Assembly (NCBI GenBank): GCA_021827685.1
Contig: JAKAUM010000009.1
Coordinates: 1-45,919, forward strand
DNA length: 45,919 bases
Direction: 5' to 3'
From: a bacterium
GTDB taxonomy: Bacteria; Patescibacteriota; Minisyncoccia; UBA6257; 2-01-FULL-56-20
Of this stretch, positions 25,315 through 35,308 are shown one piece after another. Under the pieces are notes generated by a model. It did not search any database and was not told the origin of the DNA. It saw nothing but the letters and a program-made list of their open reading frames with translations. The translations under genes and the position numbers were made by a program. The first letter of the stretch is position 1, and every line of letters begins with the position of its first letter.

Positions 25315-26949
25315 CTACGGCGCGCCGGGCACCGTCGCCGTGGCGGGCGTCGTTCCCGTGGCCGCCGCCGGCGCCTGCAATCCCGCGGAAGTAGCGGCTG
25401 CGGCAGGCGCCGTCGTCACGCCCGTGGCGGGCGTCGCGGCGGGCACAGGCGACGCGGGCGACGCGGGCGCCTGCGGCACGTAGGAAAAACTCAGCGAAAA
25501 AGAGACGGAATTATTTCCCGTCTGTATTCCCTCCAGCGGCAAGTTGACGCCACTCACGCCGGGAATCGTATCCAGAGCCGTCTTGAACGCCACGACATCG
25601 TCCTGGGATAAGCCGCTGCCGGAAAGCGAAACCGGCGTATCGGACGCCCGGAACGTCATATGGTCTATCGAAATATGGTTCGTCGCGGCAGCCGCCATGG
25701 CCGCGGCGATAAGCGCGCTCTTGGGACGGATTTCTTGCTCCGCCGCGCCCACAAGCGCCACCGAACGATTGAACGCCGCCGCGGACGCGGCGAGCGGCTG
25801 CATTTGCGCCTGATCCGTGGCGGCGATCGTGAGCCCCGCGCGCGACTCTATCCCGTTCCTCGTTCCGTGAAGGAAAATGTCCGCAATGCCGAAAGTCAGA
25901 ATGAGGATGCCGAACGCGGCGGGGACGGCGACCCGCCAGAAACGGAGAAAATCGGAAAGCTGCTCTTCGTGAAAACGTTCTTCCGACGCCGCCCCGAGGA
26001 GATTGACCTCGTGCGCCGAACCCTCCTCTGTGCTCCGCAGGCCCGTGCCGAGCGCGGCGAGCCATTCGGGAGAAACAGGCTCGCCCATAACGAGCGTGAG
26101 GCGCGAAACGGGAACGCCGGGAGCGGCTTCCGTCGCCGCCTCGGCGGCAAGGTCGGCGAACGCGGGCGCGGCGAGAATGGCGCCGCCGAGCGGCGCGGAC
26201 CAATGCTGGCGGTAGAAGTTCATCACCCGGCGGATATCCGCCTCGAGCGCTTCTTTAAACCGCGGCGCGGAAACCTCCCCCTTCTCCCCCATGACGTTCT
26301 TCCACGGTTCGACGTATTCAAAAGCGAGCACGCCGCTTTTTATAATAAGGAAGTTCATTCCGGTGTTCCCGATATCGATGGCGAGATATGTTTTTTCGCG
26401 GTCGATGCCCGTATTCCCCGCACGCAGCATCCTTGCGAAGGCAAGCGAGCGCGATTCCATCGCCATCGGCAGGAATCCCGCCTCGAAAAGCGCGCCGGCC
26501 ACTCCATCCGCGGCTTCGCGGCCGATGAACACCGCGAGTATTTTCACCTGACCCGTGGCCTCGTCCGTCCCGAGGAATTCCCACCCGGAATAGAGCTTAT
26601 TCGCATCGAGCGGCGCCGCCATCGCCATATTGAGCGCCACCGCCTGCACGAGTTCTTTTTGCGGTACGGCGGGAAGCGAAAGCGTCTGGAGATAGATTTC
26701 CGCGGAACTCAGGCACGCGACCACGCTGATCTTCTTCCGCGTGCGGCGCCCTCCGCACGCTTTTTCCTTCAACTCGACGAGCGCGGCGAGAAAAGAAGCG
26801 CGGTCGAGGATCTTTCCGCCGGAGACGGTGCCGGGCGCGAGCCGCACGGCATACGTCCGCCATCCCTTCCCGCCGGAACACGCAAGCCGGAGGACTTCAT
26901 CGCTCACCTCAAGCCCGGCCGCGGATTGCCGCACCCTTAGGAGTGACAT
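25315..26949 (-). CDS. PilM-like actin-fold domain fused to TM and PilN-like domain (type IV pilus inner-membrane platform)
   Basis: ASKHA-like TYLAIDIGNTGMNFLIIKSGVLAFEY, then TM VPAAFGILILTFGIADIF and C-terminal PilN/GspL-like region. Confidence 0.75.
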   Translation of the reverse strand: MSLLRVRQSAAGLEVSDEVLRLACSGGKGWRTYAVRLAPGTVSGGKILDRASFLAALVELKEKACGGRRTRKKISVVACLSSAEIYLQTLSLPAVPQKELVQAVALNMAMAAPLDANKLYSGWEFLGTDEATGQVKILAVFIGREAADGVAGALFEAGFLPMAMESRSLAFARMLRAGNTGIDREKTYLAIDIGNTGMNFLIIKSGVLAFEYVEPWKNVMGEKGEVSAPRFKEALEADIRRVMNFYRQHWSAPLGGAILAAPAFADLAAEAATEAAPGVPVSRLTLVMGEPVSPEWLAALGTGLRSTEEGSAHEVNLLGAASEERFHEEQLSDFLRFWRVAVPAAFGILILTFGIADIFLHGTRNGIESRAGLTIAATDQAQMQPLAASAAAFNRSVALVGAAEQEIRPKSALIAAAMAAAATNHISIDHMTFRASDTPVSLSGSGLSQDDVVAFKTALDTIPGVSGVNLPLEGIQTGNNSVSFSLSFSYVPQAPASPASPVPAATPATGVTTAPAAAATSAGLQAPAAATGTTPATATVPGAP

Positions 26950-26969
26950 GAATTTTTCCCAAATGCGCC

Positions 26970-27377
26970 TCATGGAGTTGATTGCCAGGAAATAATCCAA
27001 ACTTTGTCGGTCTCAAGATTCACCCCGACGACCACGGTGACGGCGCTCCTGCTCCCGAGGACGGTCGCCGTGGAAACGACCGTATCTTCGCCGGAAGACG
27101 GCGAGCCGGCGGTAATCGTAACCGCCGCGGTCTGGCCGCCCACGCTTATATTATAGCTTGTATTCGACATGCCCGGATCCCGGTCAAGTTTAAGGAGCGC
27201 GTCTTCCGCGCCGGAGACCGCGACCGCGCTCGAGGATACCGACGCGCGGTAGCCGTAGCCGATGCCGAGAAACGCATTCGCGAGAAAGAGAAGCGTGACC
27301 CCGACTGTGGCGATGATCGCGCCGATAACGAGGACGGTGGCGAGGAAGCTCTGGCCGCGCGCATGCGGAATCCGCAT
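26970..27377 (-). CDS. PilX/pseudopilin-like protein
   Basis: HARGQSFLATVLVIGAIIATVGVTLLFLANAFLG N-terminal hydrophobic segment; located in the pil cluster. Confidence 0.65.
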   Translation of the reverse strand: MRIPHARGQSFLATVLVIGAIIATVGVTLLFLANAFLGIGYGYRASVSSSAVAVSGAEDALLKLDRDPGMSNTSYNISVGGQTAAVTITAGSPSSGEDTVVSTATVLGSRSAVTVVVGVNLETDKVWIISWQSTP

Positions 27378-27384
27378 TGGATAA

Positions 27385-28593
27385 TTAGAAGGAACTCGTA
27401 AGCTGGTAAATGGGCACGATAATGGAAAGCGCGATCACGACGACGATGGCGCCCATCGCAAGGAGGAGCATCGGCTCGAGGAGCGAAACGAGCGCTTTGA
27501 TATTCGAGTCGATGTTCGTTTCGTAAAACGCGGCGAGCGTGGCGAGCACTTCATCGAGATGCCCCGCCCGCTCGGATATCGCAATCAGGCTCACGACCGA
27601 CTTCGGGAAGGCGGACTCGCGCCGGAACGCCTCGCCGATCGTGAGCCCTTTTGCGAGGCCTTCCTGAGCCACGCGATGCAGGGCGAGCGAAAAATCGCGG
27701 TTGTTCACCGTGTCCGCGGCGACGTTAATCGCATCAACGATGGGGAGCCCCGCCTTCAGCAGGGGGCTGATCGTGGAAGCCATCCTCTGCACCGCAAGGT
27801 CGCTATAAATGCCCCTAATGACGGGGAAGCTGGATATCACGCGGTTCCACATCCGCTTCCCCGTCTCGGTCTTCCGGACGAAGAAAATAAAGAGCCCGAT
27901 GAATCCGAAGAGCGCCGCATAGAGCGGCAGGATATTGTTCCCTATGAAAAGGCCTATGGTGAAAACGAGCGTGGAGAAGAACGGCGGATGCACGCCGCTG
28001 TTGCTGAATACGTTGGCGAGCTTCGGCAGCGCGAAGGTTACAAGGAACGTAAGCACGCCGACCGCGAGGCCCATGACGACCGTGGGGTAGATGAGCGCCG
28101 ATCGGACTTTCGACCTGAGCGCCGCGTCCCGCTCGAGCGATTCCGAAAGGTCTTCGAAAGTGCCCTGGAGGTTGCCCGACGCTTCCGCGGCCCGGACAAG
28201 GCTCACGAAAACGGGCGGAAACGATTCCGGATGCTTTGCGAACGCCGCCCAGAACGGCTGTCCCCGCTCGAGGTTGTCGCGTACTTCGAGGAGGAAATCG
28301 CGCATCGCCGGCTTGTCGAAATCGGCAATAAGGATATTGATGGCGGAGAGGAGATCGGTGCCCACGCGGAGCATGAGGGCGAGATATTTCGCGAGGAATA
28401 CCTTGTCCGCGATGGAAATGCCGCCCCAGAAGCGAACCGCCCTCGCGCGCCCCTTCCCCTTCACCGGCTTTACGGAAAGCGGCCTCAGTCCCTTCCTCGA
28501 AAGGTAGTGAAGTACGTCGGCGAGGGCGTCCGCTTCGAAATCTTCCTCGACGCTCGCCCCCGCCTGGTCGACCGCAAGATAATGGAACAGCAT
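27385..28593 (-). CDS. pilC: Type II secretion/type IV pilus inner-membrane protein PilC (GspF family)
   Basis: GTDLLSAINIL...ERGQPFWAAFAKHPESFPPVFVSLVRAAEASGNLQGTFEDLSE...GHLDEVLATLAAFYE; two GspF repeats. Confidence 0.93.
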   Translation of the reverse strand: MLFHYLAVDQAGASVEEDFEADALADVLHYLSRKGLRPLSVKPVKGKGRARAVRFWGGISIADKVFLAKYLALMLRVGTDLLSAINILIADFDKPAMRDFLLEVRDNLERGQPFWAAFAKHPESFPPVFVSLVRAAEASGNLQGTFEDLSESLERDAALRSKVRSALIYPTVVMGLAVGVLTFLVTFALPKLANVFSNSGVHPPFFSTLVFTIGLFIGNNILPLYAALFGFIGLFIFFVRKTETGKRMWNRVISSFPVIRGIYSDLAVQRMASTISPLLKAGLPIVDAINVAADTVNNRDFSLALHRVAQEGLAKGLTIGEAFRRESAFPKSVVSLIAISERAGHLDEVLATLAAFYETNIDSNIKALVSLLEPMLLLAMGAIVVVIALSIIVPIYQLTSSF

Positions 28594-28607
28594 TCGATTA
28601 TTATATC

Positions 28608-30326
28608 CTACTCGCGGATGACCCTCAGCACTTCTTCGAGCGTCGTCTGCGCGAGTTCGACTTTAAGAAGGCCGTCCTCGAACATCGTCCTCATCCCCTC
28701 TTTCCGCGCGGCGGCGCGGAGGGCCTCCAAGCTGAAATGTTCGCTCATGACCGCCGATTTTACGGCGTCCGATACCCGCAGGAGCTCGAAAATGCCGAGT
28801 CGGCCGCGGTAACCCGTCCCGCCGCACGCATCGCATCCCTTCCCGCGGTAGAGCACTTTTGGCGCGCGCGCCGCGCCCTCCGGAACGCCGAGCTCTCTCA
28901 GCTGTTCATTCACCGTATTTACGGATCCGGAATCGGCCTCAAAAGAATATATGCACGCTTGGCACACCTTTCGCACGAGGCGCTGGGCGATCACGAGATT
29001 TAGCACGGAGACCGTGAGGAACGGAGGAATCTTAAGGTCGAAAAGCCGCGGCACGGCCGTGGGGGCGTCGTTCGTATGGAGCGAGGATATAAGGAGGTGC
29101 CCGGTAAGCGCCGCCTGCACGCTGATCTCGGCGGTTTCGGCGTCGCGGATCTCGCCGACCATGATGATGTTCGGATCCTGCCGGAGGAGGGCGCGGAGTC
29201 CGGAAGCGAATGTGATGCCCGCCTGTTCGTTGATCTGCGTCTGGTTCACGTAGCGCATATTGTATTCGATCGGGTCCTCGATCGTCGTCACGTTCACCTG
29301 CGGCTTGTTCAGGATGTTCACGAGGGCGTACAGCGTCGTCGTCTTACCGGAACCGGTGGGGCCGCAGGAAAGGATCATTCCATACGCCTTTTTGAGCTCG
29401 TCCACGACGATCGCCGCGTCCTCCGGACGGAAACCGAGCTCCTCGAGAGAGAGCGGCTTTTCGGAGGATTCAAGCATGCGCATTTCCACTTTTTCCCCGT
29501 AGAACGTCGGGATCGCGGAAACGCGGACATCGATCGTTTCGCCCCCCACCTGGTAGCGGAAGCGCCCGTCCTGGGGAAGATAATGTTCGTCGAGCTTGAG
29601 GCCCGCGAGGAGCTTCAAGCGGGCGACGATCGCGGGATGCACCGCTTTCGAGATGCTCATAATCTCGTATAAGATGCCGTCAATGCGGTAGCGGATGAAA
29701 AGTGCGTCTTCGAGTATCTCGATATGGATGTCCGACGCCCGCGACGCCATCGCGTAAGAAAGGATGTTGTCCACGATGCCCACGATCGGCAGTTCCGACG
29801 CGGCCTCCTCCACGCTTTTTGCCTGCGTCGCGAGCGAGGCGCGGATATTGTCTTCGATGAGCTTCTTGAAATCCTTCCCGAGCTCGTAGCCGTAAATCGT
29901 AAAACCGCGGTTGAGGTCGTCCTGCGTCGCAAGCATCGGACGGACGCGGGCGCCGAGGCGCTGAGTGAGGAACTCTACGGTTTCGAGGTCCGACGGATCC
30001 GCCATCGCGGCGTCATACGATCCGTCCTGCTCCTTTGCGAATACGATAACCCGCCGGCGGCGCGCCGTCTCTTCCGGCACGAGCCTGACCGTCTTCTCGT
30101 CGATTTCCCTGCGCGAAAAATCCACCCGAGGGACGCCGAGCGCGCGCGCCACGAGGTCATTCAGATAATCCGAGGTGGTAAAACCGCTCGAAACCAGGAC
30201 GTCCAGAATACTCTGGTTCTTCCGCTCGGCATCGGCAAGAAGCTCGTCGAACTTTTCCGGAGGGAGAAGGCCCTCCTCCTCCACCACTATCCTTTTTATT
30301 TCCGCGGGCGGAAGCGGCAGGTGCAT
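28608..30326 (-). CDS. pilB: Type IV pilus assembly ATPase PilB (GspE family)
   Basis: Walker A GPTGSGKTTTLYALV, MVGEIRDAETAEISVQAALTGHLLISSLHTNDA, Zn CxxC motifs. Confidence 0.95.
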   Translation of the reverse strand: MHLPLPPAEIKRIVVEEEGLLPPEKFDELLADAERKNQSILDVLVSSGFTTSDYLNDLVARALGVPRVDFSRREIDEKTVRLVPEETARRRRVIVFAKEQDGSYDAAMADPSDLETVEFLTQRLGARVRPMLATQDDLNRGFTIYGYELGKDFKKLIEDNIRASLATQAKSVEEAASELPIVGIVDNILSYAMASRASDIHIEILEDALFIRYRIDGILYEIMSISKAVHPAIVARLKLLAGLKLDEHYLPQDGRFRYQVGGETIDVRVSAIPTFYGEKVEMRMLESSEKPLSLEELGFRPEDAAIVVDELKKAYGMILSCGPTGSGKTTTLYALVNILNKPQVNVTTIEDPIEYNMRYVNQTQINEQAGITFASGLRALLRQDPNIIMVGEIRDAETAEISVQAALTGHLLISSLHTNDAPTAVPRLFDLKIPPFLTVSVLNLVIAQRLVRKVCQACIYSFEADSGSVNTVNEQLRELGVPEGAARAPKVLYRGKGCDACGGTGYRGRLGIFELLRVSDAVKSAVMSEHFSLEALRAAARKEGMRTMFEDGLLKVELAQTTLEEVLRVIRE

Positions 30327-30456
30327 GCCTTTATCATAACAAAATTTCCGGCAGGGAGCTCGGAGTCGCGCCGGCGGCGCAACCGCGGAGGGAATTCCGG
30401 CGGGGAACAGTCCCGTCGGGAACAGCCGCCTCCCGTCTTCCTAAAGCCCTCTCTCC

Positions 30457-31095
30457 CTAAAGAGCCAGATCGTTCCCTGTTTCATATACGTAATTATTGA
30501 TGCCTCCGTCGTAGGTGTCCGTCTCCACGTTGCCGCTGCCCGAGGTATATTTCGCGCTTTCCATGAACATGCCTATCTTATATTGGTTGGAGCTGTTCGT
30601 AATATAACTGTAGAAGAGGCCGCAGGTGGAAAGGGCGGGCGATGTGCCGGTGCAGGTTCCCACTTGGTTTATCGGATCGATGGGGAGCGATCCCATCGGC
30701 GAACCGGAACTGATTTTATTGAAAGGAATGGGCAACCATCCCGTGCCATCGACGCCGCGGGCGGTGGAATTATTGATCGAGGCCGCGGTCTGGAACCATG
30801 CGGTGCAGGCGGTCGCCGAACCCCACGTTCCGGTGGCGCTCGGGGTATAGAAGGTACTGCCGGGGCTCGAAGTAAAGCACTCCGTACTCGTACCCATGCT
30901 CGGGCTCGACTGGTCGGCGAGGTAGAGGGCGATTGAGCTCTTCAAGGTGGCCGCGTCCGAGACGCGGTTCGAATCGCGCGCTTCGCGGAGCAGTTCCGCC
31001 GGATTCAGCGCGAGAATGACCACTGTCGCGAGGATCGCGATGATGGCAATAACAATCAGAAGCTCGATAAGAGTGAAACCCCGTTTCCGGTTCAT
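30457..31095 (-). CDS. Type IV prepilin (major-pilin/PulG-like)
   Basis: MNRKRGFTLIELLIVIAIIAILATVVILALNP class III signal; start trimmed from 31104 because TATAAT lies 7 nt before ATG 31095. Confidence 0.9.
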   Translation of the reverse strand: MNRKRGFTLIELLIVIAIIAILATVVILALNPAELLREARDSNRVSDAATLKSSIALYLADQSSPSMGTSTECFTSSPGSTFYTPSATGTWGSATACTAWFQTAASINNSTARGVDGTGWLPIPFNKISSGSPMGSLPIDPINQVGTCTGTSPALSTCGLFYSYITNSSNQYKIGMFMESAKYTSGSGNVETDTYDGGINNYVYETGNDLAL

Positions 31096-31133
31096 TGGGT
31101 TCATTATACACCCCCTGCGCGTACCGGGAAAAT

Positions 31134-31967
31134 CTACTTGTGGATAACGTCACGGAACTCTTCCGGGGGTTCCGTCTCGCATTTTACGCGTTCGCCGTCC
31201 GGCGCCGTAAACTCGAGCGAGAGCGCATGCAGCATAAGGCGGCGGGGAAACGCGCCCTCCGGCTGCGCCTTTGCCTTTGCGGTTTTTGCGGACGCCTCGG
31301 CGCGGGGACCGTAGAGCCGGTCGCCCGCGACCGGATGGCCGATGCTTGCAAGATGGACGCGGATCTGGTGCGTGCGGCCGGTTTTCGGAACGACTTCGAG
31401 AAGCGAATATGCGTCGGGTTGCGCGGAGGGCGAAGAAGGGGGCATGGCGAATGTCCGAAGTACGCGATACTCCGTAACGGCCTCTTTCGCCATTTTTAAA
31501 GACCGCACGCTGCGCTTTAAGCTTCCGTTCCGGATGCCGATCGGCGCGTCGATGACGCCGCGGCGTTCCTTCGGAACGCCGCGGACAACCGCGAGATACG
31601 TCTTCCGGACTTCGCGCTTCTCGAAAAGCGACTTCAAGTAGCGGAAGGCGGCCTGCGTCCTTGCCGCAACAAGGATGCCCGATGTTTCCTTGTCCAGCCG
31701 GTGCACGATTCCCGGCCTGAACTCCGGATCATCGCCGACGCTCCGCATTTCCGGATAGCGCGCGACAAGCCAGTCGGCGAGGGTTCGCATGGCACCGGTC
31801 CGGCCCGCGGCGGGGCGGCGGATCGGGTCCGCGGCGGAACCGGCTATCCGCGCCGCATGGACCTGAAGCCCCGCCGGCTTGTTTACCACGACAAAGCCGG
31901 CCGACTCGTACACTATCTCCGGTTCCTGCTCCGGCCTGCTTATTTTATTCAGAGAGCCGGATGCCAT
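31134..31967 (-). CDS. RluA-family pseudouridine synthase
   Basis: FVVVNKPAGLQVH, GIVHRLDKETSGILV, PKTGRTHQIRVHLASIGHPVAGDRLYG. Confidence 0.95.
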   Translation of the reverse strand: MASGSLNKISRPEQEPEIVYESAGFVVVNKPAGLQVHAARIAGSAADPIRRPAAGRTGAMRTLADWLVARYPEMRSVGDDPEFRPGIVHRLDKETSGILVAARTQAAFRYLKSLFEKREVRKTYLAVVRGVPKERRGVIDAPIGIRNGSLKRSVRSLKMAKEAVTEYRVLRTFAMPPSSPSAQPDAYSLLEVVPKTGRTHQIRVHLASIGHPVAGDRLYGPRAEASAKTAKAKAQPEGAFPRRLMLHALSLEFTAPDGERVKCETEPPEEFRDVIHK

Positions 31968-32284
31968 TGCGTGATTGAAAACGCGGCGAGCAGGGAGACC
32001 GTTCCTTCGCCGGCCGCAGCTCCGAATAGGAACGCCGCGAGCGCCGCGCAAAAGGAGCGCGCGCCTTCGGCATGCCGGCGCTTGTAAGACGGCGTAAATG
32101 CGTAAATGCAAAATACGGCCGCGGCGGCGGCGAATTCGGGAAGGATACCGCCCGCAGGAAGACCAAGATTCCCGCCTTCCTGAAAAAGCGGAATGAAGAA
32201 GAAGAGCGCCGCGGCGCAGAGGAACCCTGCGGCGCCGTCCCCCAGATGCGTCTTCAGGTTTCGCATATTTTTATATCGTACCAT
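31949..32284 (-). CDS. Small membrane protein, unknown
   Basis: 111 aa, about three hydrophobic segments; lies between rluA-family and lipase genes with short overlaps at both ends. Confidence 0.6.
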   Translation of the reverse strand: MVRYKNMRNLKTHLGDGAAGFLCAAALFFFIPLFQEGGNLGLPAGGILPEFAAAAAVFCIYAFTPSYKRRHAEGARSFCAALAAFLFGAAAGEGTVSLLAAFSITQWHPAL

Positions 32285-35111
32285 GCGGCGCGGCGCAGAT
32301 GCGGGCGGACGGGGACGCCACGGTGAAGTCCGCTTCTTCCGTCCGCGGGATCCCTGCGCCGTTCACGGCGGTGAGCGTAAAGATATTCAGTCCGGGCGAT
32401 GTGAATGCCACCGTGGCGCCCGGCGCGACCGGAACGCCGTTCAGCGCGGCGCTCGTCGTCGCGATTCCGGATTCCGCATCGGACGCGGAAAATGACAATG
32501 TAGACGTTTCGCCGAAAACCGCGCCCGTGGGAAAATCCGGCAAGGCGAGTTCGGGCGGGGTCACATCGGCCGTCGACGAAGGGGTTGAGAGTACGGCGTC
32601 CGGCGCAAGCGCGGCCTCGCCCGCTCCCCCGCCGGATCCCGCATCCACTTTCAGTCCCATATCGCCGTCGAAGCCCGAGAAGTCGAGTTCCGCCGTCGTG
32701 CTCGCTCCCGCAACCGGGATTGCGGCATACGTCGCCGCGCGGACGGGAACGCCGCCGCTATATTCCCTGATCCGCATTTCGAACGTGCCGGTGGCGTCCG
32801 GGGCGGGAACGGCGACCACGCGATAGGCGCCGGAAGAAGGCGGCGGGAGCGTAACGAAGGCATTGTCGCCGATCTCTTCGAAGTCGCTGCCCGGAATGCC
32901 CGCAGTAGTTGTTTCCGAAGCCCCGCCGCCGCCCGCATGGCCGCCCGATGCGTCATATACGTCGAGCGACGCCGCACCGTGCGCAGCGAATTCGATCGTC
33001 GTCGCGGCGGCTGCCGGATCGCCGCCCGCGCCGTCGCCGAAGCATGCCGTAAGCGATTTTGAAATCCCTTTTGGCAGGGAAGAAAGCGCGGGCGGCTTTG
33101 CCCCGTCGATAATGCCGCGGATCAGCGCAAGCGGCACCGGGTCGGCCACGAGTCCCGCGTGGCTTACGCCCGTCGCGCCGCCAAGGATGAAATAATTATG
33201 GTAGCCGTCCGCGAGATCCATCGCGCTCGCCTCGGGCACCGTTCCATCGCCCGCCGTCCGCGAAACGTCCGTAACCCCCTTGTCATACAGCTCGAATTCA
33301 GAAGGCGTCGGCTCGCCGCAGCCGACGATATTGAACACGCCGGAAGCGTTCACCGGATTAAGATCGAGTCCCGCAGGATCAAGCCCGCCGTGGAACGCGT
33401 CCGCCGCGGCGAAAAGCCCCGTATTCGGCACGGTCGTGGAATCGTATGAGAGAGGCGCCCCGCCCGCGCCGCTCCGGAAATCACGGATATAGCCACCCGC
33501 AACGTCCGCGTATCGGCGAGACGGCAGGAGTTCATATATAGAAGGCATATTCGCCGAAATCTCCTTTGCCTTTTTTGCGCTAAGGCCGAACCCAAGCCAG
33601 TTCAGGCCTAGATCGTCGCCGTAATTTAAAAGTTTCCACGCCTTCGGCGCGCCGAGCTGGGGGACGCCCGCGAGCACCACTTTGCCGATCTTTTTCGAGC
33701 TCGTTGAATCGAGCCCTGAAAGGTATTTCTTGAGGAGAAGGCCGCCGAAGCTGTGGGCGATGATATCCACCTTCCCCGTAGGCGATGACGATGCCGCCTC
33801 CGAAATCTTCTCCGCAATCGCCGCGGATGAGCTCTCTGCGCCAAGGCGCCAGTCGTAGGGCGCGGCGAAAAGATTCTTTCCCTCCGCATAGCCGTCCGAA
33901 AGGAACGCGTCCATCAGGTTCTTATAGAACACGCCGCTGAACGGGATGCCGAGAAACGTCGCAGTCGCTTCGCGCAGGATGTCCGGCGCCACGACCGGCC
34001 TTTCGGGCGACGGCGCGCCGTTTTGGTAAAGCTTGAGATAGTCCAGATAACGGTCGGTGGACGAGACGATCATATCCTCCGCGTCCGGCCATACTTCTTT
34101 CCCTCCCTCATCCCCGCCCGCGCCGCGGTCGAGGCGCGACCCCATGATTCCCGGCACGATCACGAGCGCATTGCGCGTGGAGGATGTCGGGATGTTGAAA
34201 TCCACGTTCCCCGCCGCGCGGTACTCAACCCACGGCGAGCGGTATCCTTTTACCGCGTCCGCCGCGCGCGCCGCCCAATGGTATGCGCCGGGCGCAAGAT
34301 GCGCCACTTTGACGGAAGTGGTCGCGCCGGACGGCCCGGCGTCGCTCGCCGCCGTCGGCGTCCCGTCAAAAGGCATGGAGAACGGCTTCACCTCCACCTC
34401 GAATGCCACCGTGTCGCTTGCGAAGAACGACACCGGCGTCCCCGCGAACACCATCGTATCCCCGTCAGCATTTCCGTTTTCCGGCAAAGTCGGGTCGCCT
34501 GAGGCAAAGCTATCCCCGGAATATTGCGCGAGCTCCCCCACGGCGGCGGGCGACGCCGGGCCGCCGCTGTCCGCAAGCACAAGATACGCATCGAAACCGC
34601 CGCCGGGCGCGGGCGCTCCATACGGATCCGCTGGCATCGAACCCTGCGAGCTGAAGCTCGCCGCCCAACTCCCGCCGCCATTCGGATAGCCGAATCCTCC
34701 CGCGTCGTCGAACGTATATACCGCAGCGCGTCCGAGCTTCCCCGCCGCCTCGGCGGAAGTTATGCAGTGCCGGTATACGTCCGCACCGTTATGGTAGATG
34801 AATATGAGGACGCCCGTATTGGGCGCGACGGGGCAATAATAGCTCGCCCCGCGCTGTTCGTCGTTCTCGATATCGAGCGAAACCTGGACGTACTGCACTC
34901 CTCCTTCCCCGACGCCGTATGCACTTTCCATGCCGGCGAATCCGCCCCCGGGAAGCGGCGTGCCGCTGCCGTATTGCGCGTAGAGATTGGCCGCGCGGAC
35001 AGGCCGCGCCTGTATCGCAAATATTGCCGCCGCGGAAAAACCAACCACTGCCGCCAGGATGCCCGCCCTCGGCGCGAACGCCTCCGCGAACCTCCGCATT
35101 GTCCGTTTCAT
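32271..35111 (-). CDS. Large secreted LCAT-like (lecithin:cholesterol acyltransferase family) lipase/acyltransferase with C-terminal Ig-like region
   Basis: Signal peptide ..AIFAIQARPVRAANLY; LVIVPGIMGSRLDRG, YDWRLG, VDIIAHSFGGLLLKKYLSG, GDGTVPEASA, VSHAGLV (Ser/Asp/His candidates). Confidence 0.85.
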   Translation of the reverse strand: MKRTMRRFAEAFAPRAGILAAVVGFSAAAIFAIQARPVRAANLYAQYGSGTPLPGGGFAGMESAYGVGEGGVQYVQVSLDIENDEQRGASYYCPVAPNTGVLIFIYHNGADVYRHCITSAEAAGKLGRAAVYTFDDAGGFGYPNGGGSWAASFSSQGSMPADPYGAPAPGGGFDAYLVLADSGGPASPAAVGELAQYSGDSFASGDPTLPENGNADGDTMVFAGTPVSFFASDTVAFEVEVKPFSMPFDGTPTAASDAGPSGATTSVKVAHLAPGAYHWAARAADAVKGYRSPWVEYRAAGNVDFNIPTSSTRNALVIVPGIMGSRLDRGAGGDEGGKEVWPDAEDMIVSSTDRYLDYLKLYQNGAPSPERPVVAPDILREATATFLGIPFSGVFYKNLMDAFLSDGYAEGKNLFAAPYDWRLGAESSSAAIAEKISEAASSSPTGKVDIIAHSFGGLLLKKYLSGLDSTSSKKIGKVVLAGVPQLGAPKAWKLLNYGDDLGLNWLGFGLSAKKAKEISANMPSIYELLPSRRYADVAGGYIRDFRSGAGGAPLSYDSTTVPNTGLFAAADAFHGGLDPAGLDLNPVNASGVFNIVGCGEPTPSEFELYDKGVTDVSRTAGDGTVPEASAMDLADGYHNYFILGGATGVSHAGLVADPVPLALIRGIIDGAKPPALSSLPKGISKSLTACFGDGAGGDPAAAATTIEFAAHGAASLDVYDASGGHAGGGGASETTTAGIPGSDFEEIGDNAFVTLPPPSSGAYRVVAVPAPDATGTFEMRIREYSGGVPVRAATYAAIPVAGASTTAELDFSGFDGDMGLKVDAGSGGGAGEAALAPDAVLSTPSSTADVTPPELALPDFPTGAVFGETSTLSFSASDAESGIATTSAALNGVPVAPGATVAFTSPGLNIFTLTAVNGAGIPRTEEADFTVASPSARICAAPHGTI

Positions 35112-35179
35112 GCCGCGATGCTACCACGCCGGGCATTAAACGGCTGTTAAATAATCGTGGAATGGTACTTACTCGCCGG

Positions 35180-35251
35180 TGCGCGTGGCAGGGATCGAAC
35201 CTGCGGCCTTTTCATTATCAGTGAAATGCTCTACCACTGAGCTACACGCGC
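35180..35251 (-). tRNA. tRNA-Ile(GAT)
   Basis: GCGCGTG-TA-GCTC..GAGC-A-TTTCA CTGATAA TGAAA-..-GCAGG TTCGATC CCTGC-CACGCGC-A; no encoded CCA. Confidence 0.94.
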
Positions 35252-35308
35252 GATATCGCTTATTTTTACCCCGCCGCCGGACAAATCGCAAGCAATCCTC
35301 TAAAATCG

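Noticed and set aside
30395-30425. Direct repeat GGGAACAG x2 in the pilB-pilin intergenic region
   Set aside because: Only two short copies; no CRISPR-like periodicity or clear regulatory architecture.
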